Shown here one piece after another: positions 1 through 6,803 of a DNA stretch of 64,000 nucleotides; position 1 is the stretch's first letter, and each line of letters begins with the position of its first letter. The DNA lies in assembly GCA_031411495.1 (NCBI GenBank), contig JANOBD010000100.1:1-64000 (forward strand), given 5' to 3'. The position numbers and the translations under genes are program-made. Below the pieces are notes generated by a model. The model searched no databases. It saw only the letters and a list, made by a program, of their open reading frames with translations, and was not told the DNA's origin. This DNA comes from JANOBD01 sp031411495 (GTDB taxonomy: Bacteria > Planctomycetota > Phycisphaerae > Tepidisphaerales > Tepidisphaeraceae).

Positions 1-2
1 GC

Positions 3-1322
3 GAGCAAAATAACCAATACTCTCTAACGCTGGCCGACAATGCTCTCCGGGGCCGAGCCTACCTTATCGAGCAAGGTTTCGTGCCGCGCGGTATGGTTCC
101 CGTCGGCTACGATAGGCTCTTAGTCGAAGCCGGTAAGCCCGATAGACTCCAGTCGAGACTGGAGAGCGTATCGAAGGGGCGGAATACTCATACGAAGTTT
201 GCCATCAATGAAAGCGAAGCGAAGCTTATCCGGCGTATCTTCCGAGACTTCGCCGGCTCCGATATGTCGATTCGTTCGCTCGCCGCTACGCTCAATCGAG
301 AGGGAACCGCAAGCCCAGCCGGAAACGGCTGGGGCGTACAAGCTCTATCGAAGACGCTACAGGACGTAACCTATATCGGTACTCTCCGATTCGGCTACGC
401 CCGTAAGGGTAAGGAAGCTCATCGCCGGGCTAAGCAAATCGAAAAGCTAAACGCGGTTCCGGCTATCGTGGATGCCGAGCTATTCGCAAAAGTTCAAGCG
501 AAGATTAGCCAGCGGAAACAAGTAGGCACGAATAGCAATCAAAGCCGAGCCGGGGCGCTCTCGGGTATCCTGATTTGCGGTAACTGCGGAAACCGCCTCA
601 TCAAGCGAGACGTTAAAGGCGTAATCCGCTACGTCTGCGATACCGCCAATAAACGCCCGGAGAGCGGCTGTCGTCAATGGAGCGTAAGAGAGACGGAGCT
701 AATGCCCGTCATAGCTGAGCAACTCTTAGCGGGCCTCGATATGGAGCTATTGAAGCGGTACGAAGCCAAGCCCGGGAAGGCTCAGACGGTAGACGTAGCC
801 GGACTCGCTAAGACTTTGAAAGCGAGCGAGAGCGAGTATCAGACGCTCGTTAAGAATTGCGGTCAGGTATCGGGAGAGCTTTTCGACGACTTGCAAGCCG
901 AGATGCTGACTCTGAAAGCCGAGATAAACCGCCAGCGTAATACGCTTGCCGTTCTCGAAAGCGAAGCCGCCCGCAACGATGCCGCTATCGTCCTCGATTG
1001 GTTCAAGTCGGTTAAGTCGAGTCTCGTCTACCTGAGCGGCGGCTCGCCTCGCATCGTTGACGGCAAGCCGTCCCGGGGCGATGCCTACGCTGCCGACTCC
1101 GCTAAGGGGAGCCGAGCCGCCTACGCCTTGCCGGAGAGCTTCCGGGCCTTGCTCAAGTTCCTCAACGCTTCTCTTACCTTGCATTGGAAGCCAGCCGGGG
1201 AGCGGTATTTCGCTCTCGACTACGGGACGCTCCGGGCCGAGATTGACGGAAGCTTAATCGAGTACGTTTCGGCTGACATTAGCAGTACACACACCCGTGC
1301 TCGCAGCCGCGGTAGACATTAA
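3..1322 (+). CDS. Large serine recombinase (site-specific integrase), C-terminal part, 5' end outside window
   Basis: The reading frame is open from base 3, so the catalytic serine resolvase domain lies upstream of the window. Visible in order are the end of the resolvase/recombinase linker (MVPVGYDR near base 92), the recombinase DNA-binding domain (about 180-520), a zinc ribbon with cysteines in LICGNCGNRL (about 567-597) and in YVCDTANKRPESGC (about 632-672), and an Ala/Glu/Leu-rich coiled coil (about 800-970). This layout is typical of large serine integrases that move phages and integrative elements. Codon use (many CTA, AAG, TAC, GCT) differs from the very G+C-rich neighbours, which suggests transfer. 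The gene reads directly into the fragmented radical SAM gene on the opposite strand and its last dozen codons lie antisense to that gene. An internal GTG at 81 is not the true start. Confidence 0.92.
   Translation, partial: EQNNQYSLTLADNALRGRAYLIEQGFVPRGMVPVGYDRLLVEAGKPDRLQSRLESVSKGRNTHTKFAINESEAKLIRRIFRDFAGSDMSIRSLAATLNREGTASPAGNGWGVQALSKTLQDVTYIGTLRFGYARKGKEAHRRAKQIEKLNAVPAIVDAELFAKVQAKISQRKQVGTNSNQSRAGALSGILICGNCGNRLIKRDVKGVIRYVCDTANKRPESGCRQWSVRETELMPVIAEQLLAGLDMELLKRYEAKPGKAQTVDVAGLAKTLKASESEYQTLVKNCGQVSGELFDDLQAEMLTLKAEINRQRNTLAVLESEAARNDAAIVLDWFKSVKSSLVYLSGGSPRIVDGKPSRGDAYAADSAKGSRAAYALPESFRALLKFLNASLTLHWKPAGERYFALDYGTLRAEIDGSLIEYVSADISSTHTRARSRGRH
1276..1284. other. Probable attachment-site junction of the integrated element
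   Basis: On the minus strand the radical SAM reading frame is intact up to the third FeS cysteine codon (1282-1284) and then meets TAA at 1279-1281. In family members the next residue is normally tyrosine (TAC/TAT), so homology appears to run through 'TA' and end there. The exact crossover dinucleotide cannot be fixed without the empty site or the other end of the element, which should lie to the left of the window. Confidence 0.5.
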
Positions 1323-1563
1323 TCGACTTGTCGAAGCCCACATCGGGCGAGTCGTTGCTGGTGATGATCGAGCGCGAGGTGTCGCGGAAAAGCAGCGTGC
1401 GCGGGCTCGGCCGCTCGTCATCCGGGATGGAGTCGAGGAAGTCGCCATCGACGGCGAAATCGAGCGGTTCAAACCGCCCGGCCGGGTTGATCGGCGCGCC
1501 GCGGCCGTGGATGGGGAGTGGGATGGACAAGCGGAGGATTGTATCCGAACAAAACACGAACAA
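1279..1563 (-). pseudogene. 5' fragment of a PA0069/SPL-like radical SAM protein, interrupted by the recombinase element
   Basis: The 94-codon frame encodes the beginning of a PA0069-family (spore photoproduct lyase-like) radical SAM protein. Diagnostic pieces are GRGAPINPAGRFE, TSNDSPDVGFDKSINVYRG and the [4Fe-4S]-binding CEHGCVYC, which is the CxxxCxxC signature. The frame stops immediately after the last of those cysteines, so the whole SAM barrel is missing. It abuts, tail to tail, the serine recombinase gene, so the natural reading is integration of a mobile element into the FeS-motif codons. The start is uncertain: TTG at 1563, GTG at 1557 or TTG at 1530 are all possible and no clear ribosome binding site decides. 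The remaining 3' part is expected beyond the left edge of the window. Confidence 0.78.
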
Positions 1564-1619
1564 TCAATCGCGGGAATGATCATTCGTCGAAACGTGCAGG
1601 GCAACCGCATATGGATGGG

Positions 1620-1685
1620 TGCCCCGGGGCAACGTACTCGTTGACCCGCGTTTCTGGAGCGGCTCAGGGTACCTGCCCCGGGGCA
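1620..1685. repeat. Pair of identical 12-bp palindromes (TGCCCCGGGGCA)
   Basis: TGCCCCGGGGCA occurs at 1620-1631 and again at 1674-1685, each a perfect palindrome able to form a small hairpin, separated by 42 bases. The pair sits just upstream of the radical SAM fragment start. It may be a regulatory site or a REP-like unit; nothing in the sequence decides. Confidence 0.6.
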
Positions 1686-1720
1686 GCCGTCAAAAAGCCA
1701 TGTGGTAGCCCTGTCGAAAC

Positions 1721-1833
1721 GTGCCATGCAGAACGTCTCGCGAAGCATCTGGCATTGAGGTCTTGTCGCTCGCGATGAACGCGCGCCCCCACACCACTCC
1801 GCTAGACCCTTCGCGAGTACGCTCTGGGTGACA
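1721..1833. repeat. Dispersed inverted repeat, 'TCTGG/CTTCGCGAG' type
   Basis: The left arm (1721-1757) and right arm (1802-1833) are imperfect reverse complements sharing CTTCGCGAG and an AGA-C-C core. The same kind of unit appears at 3849-3943. No coding sequence is seen between 1564 and 1856 apart from this repeat and the palindrome pair. Confidence 0.55.
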
Positions 1834-1856
1834 AACATGGGTTCGACGGATCGCGA

Positions 1857-2450
1857 TCACTTCGCGAGGATCGCGTCGTATTCCTCTTCCGTCAGTCGCG
1901 GGGTGCCGCGGAGGGGTTCGAGGAGTTTGAGGATTTGCTTCTTGTCGATGAACTCGACGTGGCCGTCGCCGAAGAGGACGTTGCCGCCGTCGTGATCGTG
2001 ATCGGAGAGGCGTTCGAAGAGGACCGGCTCTTCCGCAGTCACACGGTTGGTCAGGACCTCGCCAACGTAGATGTAATCGAGGTTGTTCGCAGCGCGGGCG
2101 GCGGGATCGGAGGTGAACTGCGTGGCCGCACGACTCGACGACGAGTTTCCGAGCAGACAAATGAACACTGCCGCGTATAGATCCTGTGTCGCCCATGTCG
2201 TTGCGAGGTCGGGCGGGTATTCGTTTCGATTATCATAGGAGTAAAGCAGAATGGCTTGGCCAATCTGCATCATGTTGGAGTGGCACTTGAGGCGAGGGGA
2301 TGGGCCGTATCCTGGGCGATTGAGTGTCGGAATGAACAGGGATAAGGCAACGAGCAGAGAGACAATCCCCCCGACAATGATCCATGGCCCCCATCGTCGA
2401 CGCGTATAGGACGTTGCATAATCCATCGTTGGCAGCCCATCATTCTGCAT
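1857..2450 (-). CDS. Pseudopilin-like membrane protein with H-X9-DG C-terminal motif
   Basis: The 197-residue protein has one N-terminal membrane segment (about residues 18-42, WGPWIIVGGIVSLLVALSLF) and an extracytoplasmic remainder ending in HDHDGGNVLFGDGHVEF, the 'H-X9-DG' signature of the planctomycete DUF1559/type II secretion pseudopilin-like proteins. LKCHSNMMQIGQAILLYSYDN resembles the conserved 'CxxNLKQIGLAxxxY' stretch of that family. A processable prepilin leader is not evident, so export as a membrane-anchored protein rather than assembly into a pilus is equally possible. I prefer ATG 2450, which has an AGGA eight bases upstream; an in-frame ATG at 2459 overlaps that site. Residues: 25 KDa-class small protein of unknown role. 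Confidence 0.72.
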   Translation of the reverse strand: MQNDGLPTMDYATSYTRRRWGPWIIVGGIVSLLVALSLFIPTLNRPGYGPSPRLKCHSNMMQIGQAILLYSYDNRNEYPPDLATTWATQDLYAAVFICLLGNSSSSRAATQFTSDPAARAANNLDYIYVGEVLTNRVTAEEPVLFERLSDHDHDGGNVLFGDGHVEFIDKKQILKLLEPLRGTPRLTEEEYDAILAK

Positions 2451-2500
2451 GTTTATCATCCTACCTTGATGAGCTACGAACCTATCGCTGTCTCCGCGGC

Positions 2501-2521
2501 GAGCAGGCTCGCCGGCTACAC
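2501..2521. repeat. Half copy of the 'GCAGGCTCGCGGGCTACAC' repeat
   Basis: GAGCAGGCTCGCCGGCTACA matches, with one change, the right arm of the complete inverted repeat at 49736-49805. Only one arm is recognisable here, between the pseudopilin-like gene and the pectate lyase. Confidence 0.6.
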
Positions 2522-2527
2522 GGGGAA

Positions 2528-3934
2528 TTACTTCTCCGCGTTTGCGGCGAGGTCGTTCAGGTACGTCTCGAGCTTGCTGTAGCCGCTCGCATCGGTTGCG
2601 GCCGCATCGCTTGCATCGTTCGGGTTCATCCCGTGCGTGGTTTCCCAGTCGTCGGCGATGCCGTCTCTGTCTGTATCAATACGCGGCATACCCGCGTCGA
2701 GTTTGCCGATGCCGCCGACGGTTTTCTCTTCGTCGATGATCGCGCCAAGCTTGCCGAGGGATTTCACCTCGTCGATGAGCCGCGTGTCGATCGCATCGCG
2801 CTTCAGGCTTGCGCCGGCGTCGCTTAAGACCGCGTCGAACACATCGTTCACGGGAAGCACTTTCGTTTCCACCGTTGGCGTGCAGAACGGCTGCTGCTTG
2901 AACGTCGGCGGGCCGTCGCCGTCGTTCATCGGGCGGAACTCGTTGGGCATCGCTTCGCGCAGGTTGAGGAAGCCGTCTTTGTCGGTATCGATCACGTTGC
3001 CGATGTTGCAGACCAGATCGGTCTTGCTGAAGCCGCCGAGCGGCGAGCCTTTGGAGCTCGGGCCGGCGACGAAGAGGTTGTTGATGAGGTCTTGGTGCCA
3101 CTCGGCGCCGGAGTGTCCGCCGCCGTAGCCGCCGCTGCCGTAGTTGTAGACGACGTTGTTGATGTACTGCAGGTGGGCCTTGCCCTTGGGATTGCGGTTG
3201 TTGTTGCTGATCCAGAGGTTTCGCGCCACGGTGATGTTGTTGGAGGAGTCGATGAGCGCGCCGAAGTTCTGCGGCGCGATCGCCTCGCTGATGATGCAGT
3301 TCTGCAGCGTGATGTCGACCGACTTTTCGGTGAAGCCGAGGTTGTCCCACCGGCCCCAGCTGATGGAGAGGTGATCGAAGATCATGTTCGACCCGCCGGC
3401 CACATTCAGCGGCTTGCTGCCGCGCGAGGCGTTGATCGACGAGCGGATCCGCAGGTGCCGGACGATGATGTTCGATTGCCCGCTGAACGAAATGCTCCGG
3501 CCATAGAGCGTGACGCCTTCTCCCGGCGCGGTCTGCCCGGCGATCGTGAGGTTGCTCTTGGCGTCGATCTGCGACTTGAGGTTAATGATGCCGCCGACAT
3601 CAAAGACGACGATGCGGTCGGGTTGCGAGACGGCATCGCGCAGCGAGCCATCGCCGGCGTCGCTCAAGTTGGTGACGTGATAGACCGAGCCGCCGCGCCC
3701 GCCGGTGGCGAGGGCGCCGAAGCCTTCGGCACCCGGGAAGGCCGGGAGATTGTCGGCGGCCGCTGCGGAGGAAGCAATGCAACCGCAGAGGAGCAGAGAG
3801 CGCAGAGTGAACTCAGAGAAGCGCGTTCTTGATGCGCGTTTCGTGCGGTCATCCCGAGGTACGCCGAAGGATCTGGCTTGGGTGAATGGAGGTTGACGCT
3901 CATCGGAGCCAGATGCTTCGGAGTACCTCAGCAT
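2528..3934 (-). CDS. Secreted pectate lyase-like parallel beta-helix polysaccharide lyase
   Basis: The mature part opens with LPAFPGAEGFGALATGGRGG, the hallmark N-terminus of secreted pectate lyases of the PL1-like group, followed by VYHVTNLSDAGDGSLRDAV and IVFDVGGII and then right-handed beta-helix coils rich in Asn (SNNITVARNLWISNNNRNP). A C-terminal segment holds a Ca-binding-like IDTDRDGIADDWE motif (thrombospondin type 3-like), common as a linker or anchor module. It should cleave pectin/pectate outside the cytoplasm. The hydrophobic export segment is RSLLLCGCIASSAAAA, right before the mature part. The start is uncertain: the frame has no ATG close to that segment; ATG 3934 and ATG 4006 both fall inside dispersed repeat DNA that also encodes the start of the signal segment. 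The frame stays open far upstream but that part is antisense to gcvT. Confidence 0.85.
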   Translation of the reverse strand: MLRYSEASGSDERQPPFTQARSFGVPRDDRTKRASRTRFSEFTLRSLLLCGCIASSAAAADNLPAFPGAEGFGALATGGRGGSVYHVTNLSDAGDGSLRDAVSQPDRIVVFDVGGIINLKSQIDAKSNLTIAGQTAPGEGVTLYGRSISFSGQSNIIVRHLRIRSSINASRGSKPLNVAGGSNMIFDHLSISWGRWDNLGFTEKSVDITLQNCIISEAIAPQNFGALIDSSNNITVARNLWISNNNRNPKGKAHLQYINNVVYNYGSGGYGGGHSGAEWHQDLINNLFVAGPSSKGSPLGGFSKTDLVCNIGNVIDTDKDGFLNLREAMPNEFRPMNDGDGPPTFKQQPFCTPTVETKVLPVNDVFDAVLSDAGASLKRDAIDTRLIDEVKSLGKLGAIIDEEKTVGGIGKLDAGMPRIDTDRDGIADDWETTHGMNPNDASDAAATDASGYSKLETYLNDLAANAEK

Positions 3935-3990
3935 GACAGTTCTTGTGTCGCTGCGGAACTCTGCGTTCTCCGCGCCTCTGCGGTTGCCTT
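3779..3990. repeat. Nested dispersed inverted repeats between pectate lyase and gcvT
   Basis: Two repeat families are nested. Outer arms are of the 'CCGCAGAGG...GCAGAGAGCG' type (3779-3820) and its inverse 'TCTGCG...CTCTGCGGTT' (3953-3990). Inner arms are TCATCCCGAGGTACGCCGAA... (3849-3877) and its inverse ...TTCGGAGTACCTCAGCATGA (3907-3936). The whole unit forms a long imperfect palindrome. Its left outer arm is also read as codons of the pectate lyase leader. Confidence 0.75.
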
Positions 3991-4120
3991 CGTCTTGGTT
4001 CGCCATGGCCGCAACTCTATTCGCGTCTGTCGAAGCCGTCAGTATCCATATCCGTTCACGGCTTTTGTTATCCGCATCGGCTTTTCGCGGGGAAACGATC
4101 GCGGTACGCTCTCGCGTCGA

Positions 4121-5215
4121 ATGCTCAAACGCACGCCACTCTACGATTTTCATATCAAAGCCGGTGCGAAGATGGTCGACTTTGCCGGCTGGGAAATGCC
4201 GATCCTCTATCGCGGCATCGTCGACGAACACAACCATACCCGCACCAAGGGCAGCCTGTTCGACGTCTCCCACATGGGCCGACTGCACTTCAAGGGCAAG
4301 GATGCGGTCAAGGCGCTCGACCTGATCTGCACACGCGAATACAGCAAGTGCGCCGTCGGCCAGGCGCGCTATTCGCTCGTCTGCAACGAGGCCGGCGGCG
4401 TGCTGGATGACGTCATCGTCGGCCGGGACGTGAAGAACTGGATCATGGTCTGCAACGCGAGCAACCGAGAGAAGATCATTGCGCACATCAAGAAAATCCG
4501 ACACGATCGCGACCTCGATTTTGACATGAACGACCAGACCGAGGCCACGGTGATGGTCGCGCTGCAAGGGCCGAAGGTGATCGAGAAAATCGCGGATACG
4601 CTCAAGGAAGTCTCTGAGCTCAAGCGATACCACTTTGCGACCGGAAGCATGTTCATGATCGGCTACACGGTTTTCCGCACCGGCTACACCGGCGAAGACG
4701 GCGTCGAACTCATCTTCAGTGCACGCATGGGGCCGATGATCATCGGCAAACTCGCCGGGCGGTTCGATCGCGAAGAAGCGACGATCAAACCGGCCGGCCT
4801 GGGCGCGCGGGATACGCTGCGCCTCGAAGCCGGCATGCCGCTCTACGGACACGAATTGAATGAGAATATCGACCCGATCAGCGCCGGCCTCGGCTGGGCA
4901 GTGAACCTCGAGAAGGATTTCATCGGCGCGGCCGCGCTGCGGAAGATCAAGGAAGAAGGCCCAAAGCAGAAACTCGTCGGCCTCGTTCTCGATGGCAAAC
5001 GCATTGCCCGCGAAGGCACGGAAGTGAAAGATGCGAGTGGAGCGACCATCGGCAAAGTCACCAGCGGCACGTTCGGCCCGACGCTGCAGAAGAGCATCGC
5101 GATGGCGTATCTGAATGCCGAGAACGCGGCCGAAGGCACGAAGGTCGGCTGTGATCTTCGAGGAACCATTGAAGGTGCGACGGTGACGAAGTTGCCGTTT
5201 TACAAGCGGACGTGA
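4121..5215 (+). CDS. gcvT: Glycine cleavage system T protein (aminomethyltransferase)
   Basis: The product (364 residues) transfers the aminomethyl group from lipoylated H protein to tetrahydrofolate, releasing ammonia, in the cytoplasm. Family features are PLYDFHIKAGAKMVDFAGWE near the N-terminus, LFDVSHMGRL, GGVLDDVIV, RTGYTGEDGVEL, and the C-terminal GLGARDTLRLEAGMPLYGHE followed by the barrel domain that ends in a KLPF tail. Length matches the family. ATG 4121 is chosen because homology begins at MLKRTPLYDF; the frame is open further upstream but that is repeat sequence. gcvH follows 126 bases downstream on the same strand, so the two are probably cotranscribed. The TGA stop is the first base of a dispersed repeat. 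Confidence 0.95.
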   Translation: MLKRTPLYDFHIKAGAKMVDFAGWEMPILYRGIVDEHNHTRTKGSLFDVSHMGRLHFKGKDAVKALDLICTREYSKCAVGQARYSLVCNEAGGVLDDVIVGRDVKNWIMVCNASNREKIIAHIKKIRHDRDLDFDMNDQTEATVMVALQGPKVIEKIADTLKEVSELKRYHFATGSMFMIGYTVFRTGYTGEDGVELIFSARMGPMIIGKLAGRFDREEATIKPAGLGARDTLRLEAGMPLYGHELNENIDPISAGLGWAVNLEKDFIGAAALRKIKEEGPKQKLVGLVLDGKRIAREGTEVKDASGATIGKVTSGTFGPTLQKSIAMAYLNAENAAEGTKVGCDLRGTIEGATVTKLPFYKRT

Positions 5216-5326
5216 ATGACCAAGGTCCAATGACCAAAAAATGCCCAAAGACCAATGTCCAAACGACGGACGGCTTGGGGTTTGGTCATTGTGGTATTGC
5301 TGGTCATTGAGATTTGGTCATTCAAA
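5213..5326. repeat. Dispersed inverted repeat ('GACCAA/TTTGGTCATT' type) between gcvT and gcvH
   Basis: The left half repeats TGAATGACCAA, CCAATGACCAAA and GACCAATGTCC; the right half carries the inverse TTTGGTCATTG, GGTCATTGAG and TTTGGTCATTC. It starts on the gcvT stop codon and ends 15 bases before the gcvH start, so it fills the whole intergenic space. It produces an artificial in-frame 5' extension of gcvH encoding a false hydrophobic leader. Confidence 0.75.
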
Positions 5327-5341
5327 GTTGAGAATGAAATC

Positions 5342-5725
5342 ATGAGCCTCCCCAACGACTATCGCCTCCTCGAATCCCACGAATGGCACCAGAAGAACGC
5401 CGACGGCACGATCACGCTCGGCATCACGCAATTCGCGGCCGATGAACTGACCGACATCACCTACGTCGCCCTGCCCCAGACCGGCACGAAGCTCAAGGCC
5501 CCCGACCGCTTCGGCGAAGTCGAAAGCGTCAAGGCCACCAGCGATCTCTACACCGGTATCGGCGGCGAAGTCGTCGCCATCAACGACGCGCTCACCGGCA
5601 ACCCCGGCCTGGTGAACACCGAGCCGTACACCGGCGGCTGGATGGTGAAGATCAAGCCCAGCGATGCCGGCGAGTTCGACAAGCTGCTCAGCGCAAACGA
5701 CTACTTGAAGAAGACGGGGCACTGA
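5342..5725 (+). CDS. gcvH: Glycine cleavage system H protein (lipoyl carrier)
   Basis: The 127-residue product carries the aminomethyl-lipoyl intermediate between P, T and L proteins. The lipoylation lysine is K64 in FGEVESVKATSDLY. Other family features are ESHEW near the N-terminus, GITQFAADELTDITYVALP, and NTEPYTGGWMVKIKPSD at the C-terminus. ATG 5342 is chosen because family similarity begins at MSLPNDYRLL; an upstream in-frame ATG at 5255 would add 29 residues encoded by a dispersed repeat and is rejected. It lies downstream of gcvT, likely in one operon. The P protein is encoded 17 kb away on the other strand and no L protein gene is in the window. Confidence 0.96.
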   Translation: MSLPNDYRLLESHEWHQKNADGTITLGITQFAADELTDITYVALPQTGTKLKAPDRFGEVESVKATSDLYTGIGGEVVAINDALTGNPGLVNTEPYTGGWMVKIKPSDAGEFDKLLSANDYLKKTGH

Positions 5726-5748
5726 ATTGGGCACGCGAGGGAGGGCCG

Positions 5749-6378
5749 ATGCGGGAGCGTGTCGAAAAGCAAAGCATCGGCGAACAGTTGGCCCGCTTCA
5801 GCCTGTACGTTCCGCTGGTCGTCATGGTATTGGGCTTCTGTACCACCGGTATCACCGAGCGCGAACGAGACGTTGGCATCGCGCTCTTCTACTTCAACGT
5901 GGCGCTGATCGTCTCGGGCTTCCTGGCGGGGATTGCAGCGCTCATTTCGATATCGCGGTTCGGCAGGTCCGGAATACTCTACCGGGCTCTGGGCGGCATC
6001 ATTCTCAACGGAATCGTGATCGTCGCGACGTTCGCATTCCTGCTGCCGGTGATTCGCACTGCGCAGATGCGCGAGGCCATCGTCGGTCACTGGACGTTGA
6101 CCCAGGGGCCCACCCTGGCGGCGAAGGTGGAGGTACAACTCGAAAAGGACGGTCGGTTCAGGTTTACCGCCGACGATGGCACCAATCCCGTGGCGACGAT
6201 TGCTGGACGATGGGCCTTCACGCGAGATCACCTTCTGGGCTTCTCCGTCGAAGAGATCACCAACGGCAACCCGGAAATGACCGGCAAGAAGATCGGCGTC
6301 GGTACCGTTCTTTCGGCGGATAAAGCGCAGATGGTGCTCAAGACGGATAAGGGAAATGAGACCTACAGGAAGCGCTGA
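5749..6378 (+). CDS. Membrane protein with three N-terminal helices and a soluble C-terminal domain, unknown function
   Basis: I do not recognise this protein as a named family. It has three predicted membrane segments (about residues 19-35, VPLVVMVLGFCTTGI; 43-68, IALFYFNVALIVSGFLAGIAAL; 80-105, ALGGIILNGIVIVATFAFLLPVI). A C-terminal domain of about 95 residues begins at VGHWTLTQGP and reads like the lipocalin-like 'GxW' folds (EVQLEKDGRFRFTAD, IAGRWAFTRDHLLGF). ATG 5749 is preceded by GAGGGAGGG at a suitable distance. It starts 23 bases after gcvH and may be cotranscribed, but nothing in the sequence links it to glycine cleavage. Confidence 0.7.
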   Translation: MRERVEKQSIGEQLARFSLYVPLVVMVLGFCTTGITERERDVGIALFYFNVALIVSGFLAGIAALISISRFGRSGILYRALGGIILNGIVIVATFAFLLPVIRTAQMREAIVGHWTLTQGPTLAAKVEVQLEKDGRFRFTADDGTNPVATIAGRWAFTRDHLLGFSVEEITNGNPEMTGKKIGVGTVLSADKAQMVLKTDKGNETYRKR

Positions 6379-6410
6379 TCCGCGCCTGGTCTCGTCATCA
6401 TTCACCCCCC

Positions 6411-6767
6411 ATGCCAGGTGTCAGGCTCGACTATCATCAGCCCCATACGCCCGATCCCAAGCTGGATCGCGATCGGCGGACCATTCGTCTCGTCATCGAG
6501 TTCATCGGCGGACTCTGGTGCGTCGCAATGGCGGGTCCCATCGGCGGAATGTTCATCAAGCCGACTGCCAGCTGGAAGCAGTGGTACGCCCCGGGATGTG
6601 TCATCGCATGGTTCCTCGGCGTGCGGCTTCTCGTGCGGGGCCGCCGCACGCTTCGCGCCGATCGCGATGGACGGATCGCGGACATCCTCGCCGACCGCTG
6701 TGTCCTCGTCGGGATGGCGCTGGCGATCATCGCTTTGCCTTGGATCGGTGCCCGATTTGCGGATTGA
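6411..6767 (+). CDS. Small membrane protein, unknown
   Basis: This 118-residue frame has hydrophobic stretches at about residues 28-48 (VIEFIGGLWCVAMAGPIGGMF), 60-73 (PGCVIAWFLGVRLL) and 95-112 (VLVGMALAIIALPWIG), which is why I prefer it over the two overlapping frames in the same region. There is no good ribosome binding site before ATG 6411. It lies 32 bases after the preceding membrane protein on the same strand. No family assignment is possible by eye. Confidence 0.5.
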   Translation: MPGVRLDYHQPHTPDPKLDRDRRTIRLVIEFIGGLWCVAMAGPIGGMFIKPTASWKQWYAPGCVIAWFLGVRLLVRGRRTLRADRDGRIADILADRCVLVGMALAIIALPWIGARFAD

Positions 6768-6803
6768 GCCGCGAGAGAATCATCCTGGGAAGATCCCGGG
6801 CAC

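Noticed and set aside
3935..5248. Long minus-strand extension of the pectate lyase frame opposite gcvT
   Set aside because: It is antisense to the well-supported gcvT gene and has no similarity; the real enzyme begins near 3800-4006.
5255..5341. N-terminal 29-codon extension of gcvH with hydrophobic character
   Set aside because: Encoded by a dispersed repeat and absent from H proteins; the homology begins at ATG 5342.
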